43,183 nt of DNA from Candidatus Olsenella pullistercoris (GCA_019116525.1 DXBM01000063.1:1-43183), one strand, 5' to 3'. Shown: positions 18,957-27,870, counted from the stretch's first letter. Made by a program: numbers and translations. Notes: generated by a model not told the origin, from the sequence alone.

Positions 18957-21935
18957 GTGGCCGTGAGCGCTGGCGCGCCCCTCGAGGAGCTTCTGCTCCC
19001 CGGGACCCCGGAGAGCGTCCGCCGCGCGTACCTCTCGCTTGCCGAGCGGGCGGCAGGCCGCGACTTTGGGCCCCTCGAGGAGGACGTCGTCGTTCTCGAT
19101 ACGGAGACTACGGGCCTCTCGTTCAAGGACTGCAGCCTCATAGAGATATCTGCCGCGCGCCTCTCGGGGCGTGAGGTGGTTGACCGCTTTGAGACCTTCG
19201 TGCACCCCGACTCGCTCATCCCGCCCGAGATAGAGCGCCTGACGGGGATCACGAACGCCGACGTCGCCGATGCCCCGGACCCCGTCTCCGCAGTCCGAGA
19301 GCTCGCGGAGTTCGTGGGCGGGAGCCCTGTGCTGGCGCACAACGCCACCTTCGACAGAACCTTCGTGGAGTCCGTGCCCGGGGGAGCAGCGGTGAGCGAC
19401 ACGTGGATCGACACGCTCGCCCTCTCGCGCATCGCCCTGCCCCGCATCTCGACCCATCGCCTCGCCGACATGGCAGCGGCGTTTGGCTGTGCATCGGTCA
19501 CGCACCGTGCCTCGGACGACGTGGAGGCGCTCTGCGGGATGTGGCGAATTCTGCTCTGCGCCCTCGCTGACCTGCCCGAGGGGCTCCTCTCCCAGCTCTC
19601 CTCCATGCACGAGGAGGTTCGCTGGCCGTTCAGGCCCGTTCTCTCCTACCTCGCCCACACGGCAGCGGAGGTGGGCACGTCGCCCTTCTCGCTCAAGGCG
19701 CACCGTGCCTCGCTCGTGCGCGAGTCCTCCGCCGAGCCGCGTCCAGACGCGGCCGATCTTGACCGCCTCGAGGCCCCCACGGCCGAGGAGATCCGCGGGG
19801 CCTTCGAGCCGGGCGGCGCCGTGTCACGCATGTACGAGCACCTTGAGCGCCGTCCCGAGCAGGTCTCGATGGCCCTTGAGGTCCGTGACGCGCTCGCCAC
19901 CTCAACGCACCGCGCCATCGAGGCGGGGACGGGCGTGGGCAAGTCCGTGGCGTACCTTCTCCCCGAGGTCCTCTTCGCTCAGCGCAATCACGTCACGGTG
20001 GGCGTGGCGACAAAGACGAACGCCCTCACCGATCAGCTCGTTGCCCACGAGCTGCCGGCGCTCGCCGCAGCGCTGCCCGAGGGCCTATCCTTTGCGAGCC
20101 TCAAGGGCTACGACCACTACCCCTGCCTCCGACGCCTTGACCGCGCTTTCGTCGACGAGCTCCCGCTCTCCCTGGTCCCGCACGACGGGCGCTCGGACAA
20201 CGCGGTTGCCGCCGACATGCTGACCGCGATCGCGGTGACCTACGCGTTTGCGTGCCAGTCGCCCGAGGGGGACCTCGACGCGCTCGGCATCCGCTGGCGC
20301 TACGTCCCGCGGCAGATGCTCACCACCACCTCGAGCGAGTGCCTGCGCGGTCGCTGCCCGTACTTCCCCAGTGAGTGCCTGCTCCACGGCGCGCGCCGTC
20401 GCGCCGCGTCCGCGGACGTGGTGGTGACGAACCACTCGCTGCTCCTGCGGGACGTGGCCGCTGAGGGCAGGATCCTCCCTCCCGTGCGCCACTGGGTCGT
20501 GGACGAGGCCCACGGATTTGAGGCCGAGGCGCGCCGGCAGTGGGCGGTTGAGGTCTCCGGCGAGGACGCTCGAGCAGCGTTCGAGCAGCTCGGGGGTGCC
20601 CGCACGGGCGCGATTCACACGGCCATGACGAGGGCCATGCCCCTCGAGGGGTCCACGCTCGCCGTGGGGCTTCTCGCCAAGGCCGCAGCCTGCGCCTCGA
20701 GGGCGTCCGTGGCCGTTGCCGACCTCTTCCTCGCGGTGCACGAGCTTGGCTCGCTCGCTCGAGGGGACGGGGGCTACGACCTCGTGACCCTGTGGATAGA
20801 CGAGCGCGTTCGCTCGTCCTCGGAGTGGGTGGCCGTCCTCGAGGCGGCCGGCGCGGCCACTGATGCCCTCGACGAGGTTGTCCGCGCGCTCGCCTCCGCT
20901 GTCTCCGCGCTCTCCGCAGAGGCCCCGCAGCTTGCTGCTGACATCTCGGACTCCGGGCGCTTTGCTCGGGATCTTCTCGCCGGCATTCGACTCATCTGCG
21001 AGGGGACCGACGAGAGCTACGTCTACTCGGCGCACCTCTCGCGCTCGAAGCGCCGCATCTCGGCAGAGCGGCTCGTTGCCGAGAAGATCGACGTGGGCGC
21101 GGAGATCGCCCAGCGCTGGCTCCCCGAGACGAGAAGCGTGGTGCTCACCTCGGCGACGATCGCCGTGGGGGACGACTTCTCGCACTTCGACCAGGCGGTT
21201 GGCCTCTCCGCCCTCGGCGAGGGCGCGCACCGCGACGTCCGGCTCGACTCGAGCTTTGACTTCGACGCCAACATGTCCGTTGTGGTGGCGTCCGACCTTC
21301 CCGCGCCGAATGACCGGGCCTATCTTGGGGCGCTCGAGGACCTGCTGTTTGACGTGCACGTTGCGATGGGCGGGTCGGTGCTCACGCTCTTCACGAACCG
21401 TCGTGACATGGAGCGCGTCCACGAGGCGCTCGCCCCGCGGCTTGCTGCCGCCGGGCTGGAGGTCGTCTGCCAGGAGCGCGGAACCTCCGCGCGCCGCCTG
21501 TGCACGCGCTTCACCGCCGAGAGGACCCTCTCGCTCATGGCGCTGCGCTCGTTCTGGGAGGGCTTTGACGCGGCCGGAGACACGCTGCGCTGCGTGGTCA
21601 TCCCGAAGCTCCCCTTCGCAAGCCCCAACGACCCGCTCGTGCGCGAGCGCGACCTGCGCGAGGAGCGCGCGTGGTGGCGACACTCGCTGCCTGAGGCGGT
21701 CATCTCGGTCAAGCAGGCAGCGGGCCGCCTCATTCGCTCCTCGAGCGACTCGGGGGTTCTCGTGCTCGCGGACTCTCGAGTGGTCTCAAAGGGATACGGG
21801 CGCCTCTTCGTGGGATCGCTCCCCTCCAAGAGCGTCTCGCGCCTCGAGAGTGCCAACGTGGGGCGCTACATCAGCCTCTGGCGCGCCAGTCACGAGCAGT
21901 CTCGAGGGAGGTCCTCGAGCTCCGACCGGGCGTAG
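18957..21935 (+). CDS. dinG: DinG-family helicase fused to a DEDDh exonuclease
   Basis: The 992-residue protein joins two enzymes. Residues about 43-205 form a DEDDh 3'-5' exonuclease like DnaQ: VVLDTETTG (Asp48, Glu50), LAHNATFD, and HRASDDVEAL. From about 270 a superfamily 2 XPD-like helicase follows: Walker A AGTGVGKS (about 322-329), DEAH in WVVDEAHGFE, and SFWEGFDAAGD plus QAAGRLIRS near the end. Four cysteines at 390, 462, 467 and 474 have the spacing of the E. coli DinG iron-sulfur cluster. It probably resolves R-loops or unusual DNA structures. The GTG at 18957 abuts the ddl stop. Its last 46 bases overlap the 3' end of pafC on the other strand. Confidence 0.88.
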   Translation: MAVSAGAPLEELLLPGTPESVRRAYLSLAERAAGRDFGPLEEDVVVLDTETTGLSFKDCSLIEISAARLSGREVVDRFETFVHPDSLIPPEIERLTGITNADVADAPDPVSAVRELAEFVGGSPVLAHNATFDRTFVESVPGGAAVSDTWIDTLALSRIALPRISTHRLADMAAAFGCASVTHRASDDVEALCGMWRILLCALADLPEGLLSQLSSMHEEVRWPFRPVLSYLAHTAAEVGTSPFSLKAHRASLVRESSAEPRPDAADLDRLEAPTAEEIRGAFEPGGAVSRMYEHLERRPEQVSMALEVRDALATSTHRAIEAGTGVGKSVAYLLPEVLFAQRNHVTVGVATKTNALTDQLVAHELPALAAALPEGLSFASLKGYDHYPCLRRLDRAFVDELPLSLVPHDGRSDNAVAADMLTAIAVTYAFACQSPEGDLDALGIRWRYVPRQMLTTTSSECLRGRCPYFPSECLLHGARRRAASADVVVTNHSLLLRDVAAEGRILPPVRHWVVDEAHGFEAEARRQWAVEVSGEDARAAFEQLGGARTGAIHTAMTRAMPLEGSTLAVGLLAKAAACASRASVAVADLFLAVHELGSLARGDGGYDLVTLWIDERVRSSSEWVAVLEAAGAATDALDEVVRALASAVSALSAEAPQLAADISDSGRFARDLLAGIRLICEGTDESYVYSAHLSRSKRRISAERLVAEKIDVGAEIAQRWLPETRSVVLTSATIAVGDDFSHFDQAVGLSALGEGAHRDVRLDSSFDFDANMSVVVASDLPAPNDRAYLGALEDLLFDVHVAMGGSVLTLFTNRRDMERVHEALAPRLAAAGLEVVCQERGTSARRLCTRFTAERTLSLMALRSFWEGFDAAGDTLRCVVIPKLPFASPNDPLVRERDLREERAWWRHSLPEAVISVKQAAGRLIRSSSDSGVLVLADSRVVSKGYGRLFVGSLPSKSVSRLESANVGRYISLWRASHEQSRGRSSSSDRA

Positions 21936-22837
21936 TCGCGAACCTGACGCGCGAGCTCTGGGTCGGTCGTCGTGCAGGAGCCGCCGCACGCGGCCACCAT
22001 CCGTGCGAGCCAGGTGCCTCCAAAGTGAGGGGTGTCGAACAGGGCAGCGCCCGTTCGCTCGTCCCGTCCCGCGGGACGCAGGTCGTGCCAGGGGAGAAGG
22101 CTGAGGTAGCGCTCGTCGGAGAACGCGAGGCGGACGAGTCTCTGCTCGCGCGGCCCCGCGCTGCCCTCGTCCGCCGTCGCGCGAGGCCGTGGCTCGGGAT
22201 GGTCCATGCGATCGAGGCGGAACGTGCGCTCCTCCTGGCGACGGAGGTCAAGGGCGTCTAGGTACCAGGTCCCGTCCTCGAGGTGAAGGCGCCGAGGAGA
22301 GACGAGCCGCTCCTCGCTCTCGCCGCCCAGGGAGGGCTTTCGGTAGGAGAACGCGAGGTCGCACCGGCGCGCGAGCGCGTCCGCGCAGGCCTCGATGGCG
22401 GAGGCGCGCGGCGCGTCCGCGCTTCCGAGCAGGCGCTCGACGAGGTTCTCGCTCACGGGCTCCTCGGAGGTGCAGTCCTCGAGGCGGCGCCTGAGGGGGT
22501 CGTCGTCAGGAACGCCGAGGCTCTCGAGCGCCGCGGCGAGCGCGATCGTCTCGGCACGGGTGAGGCGCAGCCGTCGCCCGCGCATGCCCTGCGAGAACGC
22601 GAGTGTCACGCCGTCAGGGTCCTCCACGAGGGGCAGGCGCGCCCCTTCCGCCCCGGCGGCAGTGAGAACGAGCTCGATGAGGGTCGCGGCGCGCTCGGGC
22701 GAGACGCCGAGGCGCGAGGAGACGGCGTCCAGGGTAAGGGCGTCACCGGCCTCTGAGAGGCTGGCGACAAGCGCGACGAGCTCGCGCGCCTCGTCGAGCG
22801 CGCCCGGCCTCCCGGCCTCCCTTGGCCTAGCCGACAC
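21890..22837 (-). CDS. pafC: WYL-domain transcription factor, PafC-like
   Basis: The 315-residue regulator has an N-terminal winged helix (LVALVASLSEAGDALTLDAV, VSPERAATLIELVL), a WYL domain (LARRCDLAFSYRKPS, then RLVSPRRLHLEDGTWYLDALDL with the Trp-Tyr-Leu signature) and a C-terminal WCX extension. PafB and PafC act together as activators of the LexA-independent DNA-damage response in actinobacteria. No proteasome-accessory genes are adjacent here. The GTG at 22837 overlaps the pafB stop by 11 bases, so the pair is translationally coupled. The 3' end overlaps dinG. Confidence 0.85.
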   Translation of the reverse strand: MSARPREAGRPGALDEARELVALVASLSEAGDALTLDAVSSRLGVSPERAATLIELVLTAAGAEGARLPLVEDPDGVTLAFSQGMRGRRLRLTRAETIALAAALESLGVPDDDPLRRRLEDCTSEEPVSENLVERLLGSADAPRASAIEACADALARRCDLAFSYRKPSLGGESEERLVSPRRLHLEDGTWYLDALDLRRQEERTFRLDRMDHPEPRPRATADEGSAGPREQRLVRLAFSDERYLSLLPWHDLRPAGRDERTGAALFDTPHFGGTWLARMVAACGGSCTTTDPELARQVRDYARSELEDLPRDCS

Positions 22838-23792
22838 TGTCCGCCACCCCCTCGAGAAGCCTCCGCCACGAACCTACGAGCTCGTCAGGAGAGACCGGAC
22901 GCAGGCCCATCGCCACTGCCCAGCTCGCCGCGGCGTCCATGTCGCTCACGCTCACCGACCAGACGGTCCGGCCCTCCTCTTGCCCAACGGTTCCCTGGCT
23001 GCCCGCGGCCTGCTCGAGGTCCTCCTCGCGACCTGCGGGGACCTCGAAGCGCGCAAGGGCACGCGAGGGCCCGATCTGAAACGGGAGCCTCCTCCAGTCC
23101 TCTACGCAGAAGTCCGGGGGAACGGGCGCGGGGACGGTGGGCAGCGGCCTCACGCTCGCGAAGCGGTCGACGCGATAGGTTCGCTCGCCCCCCTCGACGG
23201 GAAGGCCCTGCTCGTCCAGCCTCCCGGCGACGAGGTAGCGCACGCCGCGAAGCTCGAAGAGCCCATAGGGCGCGATCGTCCGCTCCGTGGTGGCACCCTG
23301 GGCATCGGTGTAGGTGGCCTGCGCTGCGTGCCCGCCCACGAGGCAGGAGCGCAGCTCCCGGAACGCCCTGCCCTCGGGTCTCGGAGTCGCTGAGACCGCC
23401 GAGGCCTCGGCAAAGGCGCGCGTGAGCTTTGCGAGGGCGAGTCGAAGGTCCCCCGCGAGCGGGAATGAGGAGCTCTCGAGCAGCGGCTGGCAGGCAACGT
23501 CGAGCGCAGCGGCCTCGAGCGGCTCGAGCTCGGCGCCCTGCGCGTAGGAGCCTTCCTCGTCGACAGCCCACGATGACTCCCCGCCGCTCGCGGGCAGCTC
23601 GCGGACCATGACGCCGCAGGCCGCAAGGGCCGCACGGTCGCGAGAGAAGGCGCGCCGGAAGCTGTCCGGCGAGAGGTCTGGGTAGAAGGAGCGGGCGACC
23701 TCGGAGGAGGCCAGCGGCGCACTGGCGTTCATGAACTCGAGCGCCAGCGAGCAGATCCTTCTCGCCCGCTCGTCGTCCCTGGTGAGCCGCAA
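22827..23792 (-). CDS. pafB: WYL-domain transcription factor, PafB-like
   Basis: The 321-residue partner of PafC has an N-terminal helix-turn-helix (ARRICSLALEFMNASAPLAS, DSFRRAFSRDRAAL). A WYL domain (AAQATYTDAQGATTERTIAPYGLFELRGVRYLVAG, with YLV in place of YLD) and a C-terminal extension follow. The start is taken as TTG at 23792 (LRLTRDDERARR) because AAAGGGGG lies four bases before it; in-frame starts further upstream to 23933 would run into the divergent promoter region and code poorly. It is divergent from the M28-like gene. Confidence 0.8.
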   Translation of the reverse strand: MRLTRDDERARRICSLALEFMNASAPLASSEVARSFYPDLSPDSFRRAFSRDRAALAACGVMVRELPASGGESSWAVDEEGSYAQGAELEPLEAAALDVACQPLLESSSFPLAGDLRLALAKLTRAFAEASAVSATPRPEGRAFRELRSCLVGGHAAQATYTDAQGATTERTIAPYGLFELRGVRYLVAGRLDEQGLPVEGGERTYRVDRFASVRPLPTVPAPVPPDFCVEDWRRLPFQIGPSRALARFEVPAGREEDLEQAAGSQGTVGQEEGRTVWSVSVSDMDAAASWAVAMGLRPVSPDELVGSWRRLLEGVADSVG

Positions 23793-23925
23793 GGAGCCCC
23801 CTTTCGCACCATCGTTTGAGTCGTCTGCGTCTTTTCCACGAAGGACGAGAGCAAGACGTATACTCTTTTGATTGTATGCACGGCGCGTGAGAAGGACCGC
23901 GACACTCGTAAAAAGGATGCTGCGC

Positions 23926-26019
23926 ATGGCCATGACACACGACTATCTGGACTTCCTCAACGAGAGGATTGACATCGCTCCCGCCAACAGTGAGGAGGAG
24001 CTCCAGGCCGCTCAGGTCATCTCGGACCTGATGTCCCAGCACAACGTCGAGCCCTCGATCGAGGACTTCGAGACGCCGATCGCCCCCACCCTCGCGCCGT
24101 CCGTGCTCGCGATCCTCATGCTCGTTGGCCTCGTGCTCGCGGGCGTCACGCCGTTCCCGGTGAACTTCATCGGGTTCCTTCTCGCCGCCGTTCCCGCTGT
24201 CCTCTCCGTGCTGCGCCTCTTTGGGCGCGAGGTGAGCTTCTCCTTTGGTCCCACCGCGCAGAGCCAGAACGTCGTGGCCGTCCATCGCGCCGAGGGGCCG
24301 CTCGTCACCAAGGGGAGCCGGACCATCGTGCTCGTTGCCCACTACGATACGCCGCGCGAGAGCCCCCTGCGCACCTCGCCGCTCGCGCCCTACCTCGCCA
24401 CGCTCGCTAAGGTGTCCCACCCGTGCTCCTTTGTTGCTGCCGTGTGCGCGTTCCTGCAGCTCATGGGGTTCCTTCCCCTTCCCTTCCGCATCGTGGTGCT
24501 GATCGTTGGCATCCTTGCGAGCGTCCCGTCCGTGACCCTTGCCGTGGGCTCCGTCATGGAGCGCACGTCGCCCTGCACCGAGGGCGCCAACGACAACAAG
24601 GCCGCCGTCGCCGCGCTCCTCGGCGTGCTCGAGAACGTCCGTCCGAGCGGCGCCGAGCCGAAGGCACGCGAGTTCGAGCGCCCCGCCGAGGAGGCTCCCG
24701 CTGATGCTGAGGCCGCTCAGGAGGGCGAGGTTCCCGCCGAGGCCGCTCCCGAGGCACAGGAGGCCGATCAGCCCGCTCCTCAGCCCGAGCTGCCCATGGG
24801 CGTGCGCCACGGCGAGGAGGTCCTGAGAGCGCTCGCGATCCTCCCCGAGGACTGCGAGCTCGTCTACGTTGAGCCCGCCCCGCGCTCCGTCGAGGAGCCT
24901 GCGGCGGGAGCGACCTCCACGATCGAGCTCGACGCCGCCGCCCTCGGCCGCGCGGATGCCCCCGCCGCCGAGGCGCCCGTTACCGCCGCCGACCTTCCGA
25001 CCGACAGGTTCTCCATCGTCATGGAGGACGGGGGCGAGGGCGTTGGCCCGCAGGACGAGGCAGGCCTCACCATCGTGGCCGGGGACGATCCCGACGCCAC
25101 CCAGGAGGTCCCCGTCCAGCGCCCCGATGCCCCGAGCGACCCGGAGTGGGGGAAGACGAGCTTCCGTCCGCAGCTCTCCAGCGTTGCCCGCCGCGCCTCC
25201 CTCTTTGACCTGCCCGATCCCTCCGAGAGCGAGAACGACCCCTTCGACACCGGCGCCGGGGCGCCGACCGCGCAGGCGCCGGCTGAGCGCACGGACGAAG
25301 ACCCGCTCGCCCCTGCCCCTGCCCAGGACGCGCCCGAGCCCATCTCCACGATCTCCGCTGCCGACCTTGAGGAGGCACGGCCCAAGAAGGCCGGCATCCT
25401 TGACCGTCTCCGCGGCCTCGCCCGCCGAAAGGGCTCCAGCGACGCCGATTCGGCAGACGACGACGCCTGGCGCGGCGGTGCCGCAACGCGCAGTGGGCTC
25501 CGCCTCGTTGACGGCGAAGATGCGCCCGCCGAGGACGAGCTGCGCGACGCCGTCCTCAAGCTCGGCGACGACGCCCTCATCGCGCACGACATCTGGTTCG
25601 TGGCGCTCGGAGGTTCCTCGCTCGGGCACGCCGGCATGCGCTCCTTCCTTGCGCGCCACCGCTCTGAGGTGCGTGGGTGCTTCGTCGTCAACCTCGACTG
25701 CGTGGGCGCCGGCGCGCTCACCGCGCTCAAGAGCGAGGGCCTTGAGCTCACGCGCCGTGGCGATCGCAGGATCTACCGCCTCCTCTCCGGCGTTGCTGCC
25801 GACCTTCACTCCGAGCTCGCGCTCGCGCCGCACGACTGGGCCGACACCGACGCGACCCCCGCGATGCGCTCCTCGCTGCGCGGCCTCACCCTCATGGGCC
25901 TCGATGCCAACGGCCTTCCCGCGCTCTCCAAGACCCCCGATGACGTGGCCGACAACGTGAGCGGCGACCAGGCCGCCACCGTTGCCGCCATGGTCACCGA
26001 GATGATCAGGCGCTCGTAG
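23926..26019 (+). CDS. Membrane protein with degenerate M28 peptidase domain
   Basis: The 697-residue protein has an N-terminal cytosolic or external segment and two pairs of hydrophobic helices (about residues 48-90 and 165-205). A split M28 peptidase-like domain is interrupted by about 330 residues of acidic, Pro/Ala-rich sequence. First-half metal ligands are present (VAHYDTP with His139; GANDNKAAV). In the second half the usual Glu-Glu pair is replaced by Ser564-Ser565 in VALGGSSLGHAG, and the final His of the family is replaced near SKTPDDVADN; the intermediate Asp in NLDCVGAG is kept. It may therefore be a pseudoenzyme. Start choice among ATGs at 23917, 23926 and 23932 is uncertain; AAAAAGG precedes the middle one. 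A terminator follows. Confidence 0.7.
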   Translation: MAMTHDYLDFLNERIDIAPANSEEELQAAQVISDLMSQHNVEPSIEDFETPIAPTLAPSVLAILMLVGLVLAGVTPFPVNFIGFLLAAVPAVLSVLRLFGREVSFSFGPTAQSQNVVAVHRAEGPLVTKGSRTIVLVAHYDTPRESPLRTSPLAPYLATLAKVSHPCSFVAAVCAFLQLMGFLPLPFRIVVLIVGILASVPSVTLAVGSVMERTSPCTEGANDNKAAVAALLGVLENVRPSGAEPKAREFERPAEEAPADAEAAQEGEVPAEAAPEAQEADQPAPQPELPMGVRHGEEVLRALAILPEDCELVYVEPAPRSVEEPAAGATSTIELDAAALGRADAPAAEAPVTAADLPTDRFSIVMEDGGEGVGPQDEAGLTIVAGDDPDATQEVPVQRPDAPSDPEWGKTSFRPQLSSVARRASLFDLPDPSESENDPFDTGAGAPTAQAPAERTDEDPLAPAPAQDAPEPISTISAADLEEARPKKAGILDRLRGLARRKGSSDADSADDDAWRGGAATRSGLRLVDGEDAPAEDELRDAVLKLGDDALIAHDIWFVALGGSSLGHAGMRSFLARHRSEVRGCFVVNLDCVGAGALTALKSEGLELTRRGDRRIYRLLSGVAADLHSELALAPHDWADTDATPAMRSSLRGLTLMGLDANGLPALSKTPDDVADNVSGDQAATVAAMVTEMIRRS

Positions 26020-26060
26020 CCCCGGAAAGGGAGCGCCTCCCCGCATGACCGACCGCTGGT

Positions 26061-26093
26061 GGGCGGCCCCCGAGCAGGGGGTCGCCCCCTTTT
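26061..26093 (+). terminator. Terminator after the M28-like gene
   Basis: An 11-bp stem GGGCGGCCCCC / GGGGGTCGCCC (one G-U pair, loop GAGCA) is followed by CCTTTT, 41 bases after the stop codon. Confidence 0.75.
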
Positions 26094-26427
26094 GGTCGCG
26101 CCCGCGGCGCGTTCGCCAGCCTCCTTGGGCTTCTCGGCCTCCGTGCGTCCTTGTGGTTCTCCCGTGCTCTCATCGTGCCCTCCAATCCCTGGGCACACGA
26201 CGGTACGCCCCGCTGCTGTCACGGAGCTTCCACGAGCGTTTCCACTGACTGCGCTCAGGAGCCCCCTGACTTCCACAGGCCCCCTTTCCGCTCTACGGCG
26301 GCCCGTCTCCCGTGCGTCGTGGCCGCGTCTCCGGTTTTGCAACACGTTCTGTCTCCACAAAACGCGCACGCCCTTCTCGCCGTGCCTTCACGAGTGAAGA
26401 GAGAGCGCGCCCGCGCGGTGGAAGCTG
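26094..26427. other. Gap without a supported gene
   Basis: About 330 bases carry no reading frame with a credible start, ribosome site or family match. RNase P RNA, SRP RNA and tmRNA hallmarks were looked for on both strands and not seen. The only pattern is a cluster of TTCCAC-containing nonamers in one orientation: GCTTCCACG (26226-26234), GTTTCCACT (26238-26246) and ACTTCCACA (26269-26277). Confidence 0.6.
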
Positions 26428-26436
26428 TGGTAGAAT
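26428..26436 (+). promoter_or_regulatory. Extended -10 of tRNA-Gly
   Basis: TGGTAGAAT forms an extended -10 element ten bases before the tRNA. The same 11-mer GTGGTAGAATC precedes tRNA-Lys. No clear -35 is seen. Confidence 0.6.
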
Positions 26437-26446
26437 CCTCTCGCAC

Positions 26447-26521
26447 GCGGGCATCGCCAAGTGGTAAGGCATCAGCTTCCCAAGCTGACACTCGCGGGTT
26501 CGAGTCCCGTTGCCCGCTCCA
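26447..26521 (+). tRNA. tRNA-Gly (CCC anticodon)
   Basis: The cloverleaf has acceptor stem GCGGGCA / TGCCCGC, anticodon stem TCAGC / GCTGA, loop TTCCCAA with anticodon CCC, and a T-loop with GTTCGAGTC. The discriminator is T and CCA is encoded. It reads the GGG codon. Confidence 0.96.
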
Positions 26522-26530
26522 TGATCTCCC

Positions 26531-26552
26531 AGGCCCCGCCGGGGCCTTTTTT
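26531..26552 (+). terminator. Terminator after tRNA-Gly
   Basis: AGGCCCC / GGGGCCT with a GCC loop runs into TTTTTT. It lies only 18 bases before the start codon of the aminopeptidase gene. Confidence 0.9.
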
Positions 26553-26570
26553 GTGTCGAAAGGAGCCAGC

Positions 26571-27851
26571 ATGGCCCCCATCCCCATGACCGACGAGGAG
26601 TGCCGCCTCGCCACCGAGGCCCTCTCCGAGCAGCTTGACCTCTACGCAACGCTCCTGGTCCGCAAGGGAGTGGCCCTCGAGCGCGGCCAGGAGCTCGTCC
26701 TCGAGGCGCCCGTCGAGCGCGCGGACTTTGCCCGCCGCGTCGTGAGCGCCGCCTACCGCGCGGGGGCCGGTCACGTGACCGTCATCTGGCGCGACGACGT
26801 GGTGTCGCGCCTCACCTATGAGAGCTGCGAGCTCTCCTTCTTTGAGCACACGCCATCCTGGCAGGTCGAGCAGCTCAACTCGCTCGCCGAGGCCGGCGCG
26901 GCCTTCCTGTTCCTCGAGGGCCAGGACCCCGCCGCGCTCAAGGGCATTGACCCCGCAAAGCCCGCCGCGGCGAGCCGCGCCCGCAACACCGAGTGCCGCT
27001 CCTTCCGCGACGGCATGGACTTTGGTCACAACGCCTGGTGCATCGCGGGCGTGCCCGTGCAGTCGTGGGCGCGCGAGGTCTTCCCCGACCTCTCGCCCGC
27101 AGAGGCGCTCTATCGTCTCTGGGTGCTCATCCTCGCGGTCTCGCGCGCCGACGGGGAGGACCCGGAGAGCGCGTGGGAGACGCACAACGCCTCGTTCGAG
27201 AAGACCAAGCGCTTCCTGAACGGCCACCGCTTCACCGCCCTGCGCTACGAGGCCGGAAACGGCACCGACCTCACAATCGGCCTTCCGGAGGGGCATCTCT
27301 GGGACGGTGGCGCCGGGCGCACGCAGGGAGGCGTCACGTTCTTCCCCAACATCCCCACCGAGGAGGTCTTCACCTCCCCCGACCGCCTGCGCGCGGACGG
27401 CATCGTCTACTCGGCCATGCCGCTCGTCCGTGCCGGCCAGACGGTCCGCGACTTCTGGCTGCGCTTTGAGGGCGGCAAGGTCGTGGACTTCGGCGCCGAG
27501 CAGGGTCGCGAGGTTCTGCGCCACATCCTTGAGACCGACGAGGGCGCCTGTCGCCTCGGCGAGTGCGCGCTCGTCTCCAAGAACACTCCGATCCGCCAGA
27601 GCGAGACGCTCTTCTACGACACGCTCTACGACGAGAACGCGAGCTGCCATCTCGCGCTCGGCATGGGGTTCCCGGAGTGCGTGGCCGACGGCGTCTCCAT
27701 GAGCAAGGACGAGCTTCTCGCCCGCGGCGTCAACCAGAGCGCGACGCACGTAGACTTCATGATCGGAACCGACGACCTCAACATCTATGGCGTTGCCGCC
27801 GACGGGTCCGAGACCCCCGTCTTCGTGAACGGGCAGTGGGCCTGGGAGTAG
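26571..27851 (+). CDS. M29 family aminopeptidase
   Basis: The 426-residue protein matches the thermophilic aminopeptidase family (AmpS/PepS/aminopeptidase T). Two-metal ligands are recognisable: Glu in NIPTEEVFTSPD, Glu in RLGECALV, His in CHLALGMGFPEC, and His and Asp in THVDFMIGTDDLNIYG. The N-terminal half is the family's capping domain. It probably trims peptides in the cytoplasm; no signal peptide is present. The ATG at 26571 follows AAAGGAG. It sits between two tRNA genes, directly behind the tRNA-Gly terminator, so expression may depend on read-through or on a promoter I cannot see. Confidence 0.92.
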   Translation: MAPIPMTDEECRLATEALSEQLDLYATLLVRKGVALERGQELVLEAPVERADFARRVVSAAYRAGAGHVTVIWRDDVVSRLTYESCELSFFEHTPSWQVEQLNSLAEAGAAFLFLEGQDPAALKGIDPAKPAAASRARNTECRSFRDGMDFGHNAWCIAGVPVQSWAREVFPDLSPAEALYRLWVLILAVSRADGEDPESAWETHNASFEKTKRFLNGHRFTALRYEAGNGTDLTIGLPEGHLWDGGAGRTQGGVTFFPNIPTEEVFTSPDRLRADGIVYSAMPLVRAGQTVRDFWLRFEGGKVVDFGAEQGREVLRHILETDEGACRLGECALVSKNTPIRQSETLFYDTLYDENASCHLALGMGFPECVADGVSMSKDELLARGVNQSATHVDFMIGTDDLNIYGVAADGSETPVFVNGQWAWE

Positions 27852-27861
27852 CCGCGCGGCG

Positions 27862-27870
27862 TGGTAGAAT
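27862..27870 (+). promoter_or_regulatory. Extended -10 of tRNA-Lys
   Basis: TGGTAGAAT, identical to the element before tRNA-Gly, ends ten bases before the tRNA start. Confidence 0.6.

Noticed and set aside
20085-21683. 532-codon minus-strand frame opposite dinG
   Set aside because: Shadow of the helicase domain; no start signal or motif.
22885-26046. 1053-codon minus-strand frame covering the M28-like gene and part of pafB
   Set aside because: Low-complexity Arg/Gly/Ala-rich shadow; the plus-strand protein has membrane helices and M28 motifs, and pafB is in another frame.
26094-26427. Possible RNase P, SRP or tmRNA gene in the gap before tRNA-Gly
   Set aside because: The conserved core sequences of these RNAs are not present on either strand.
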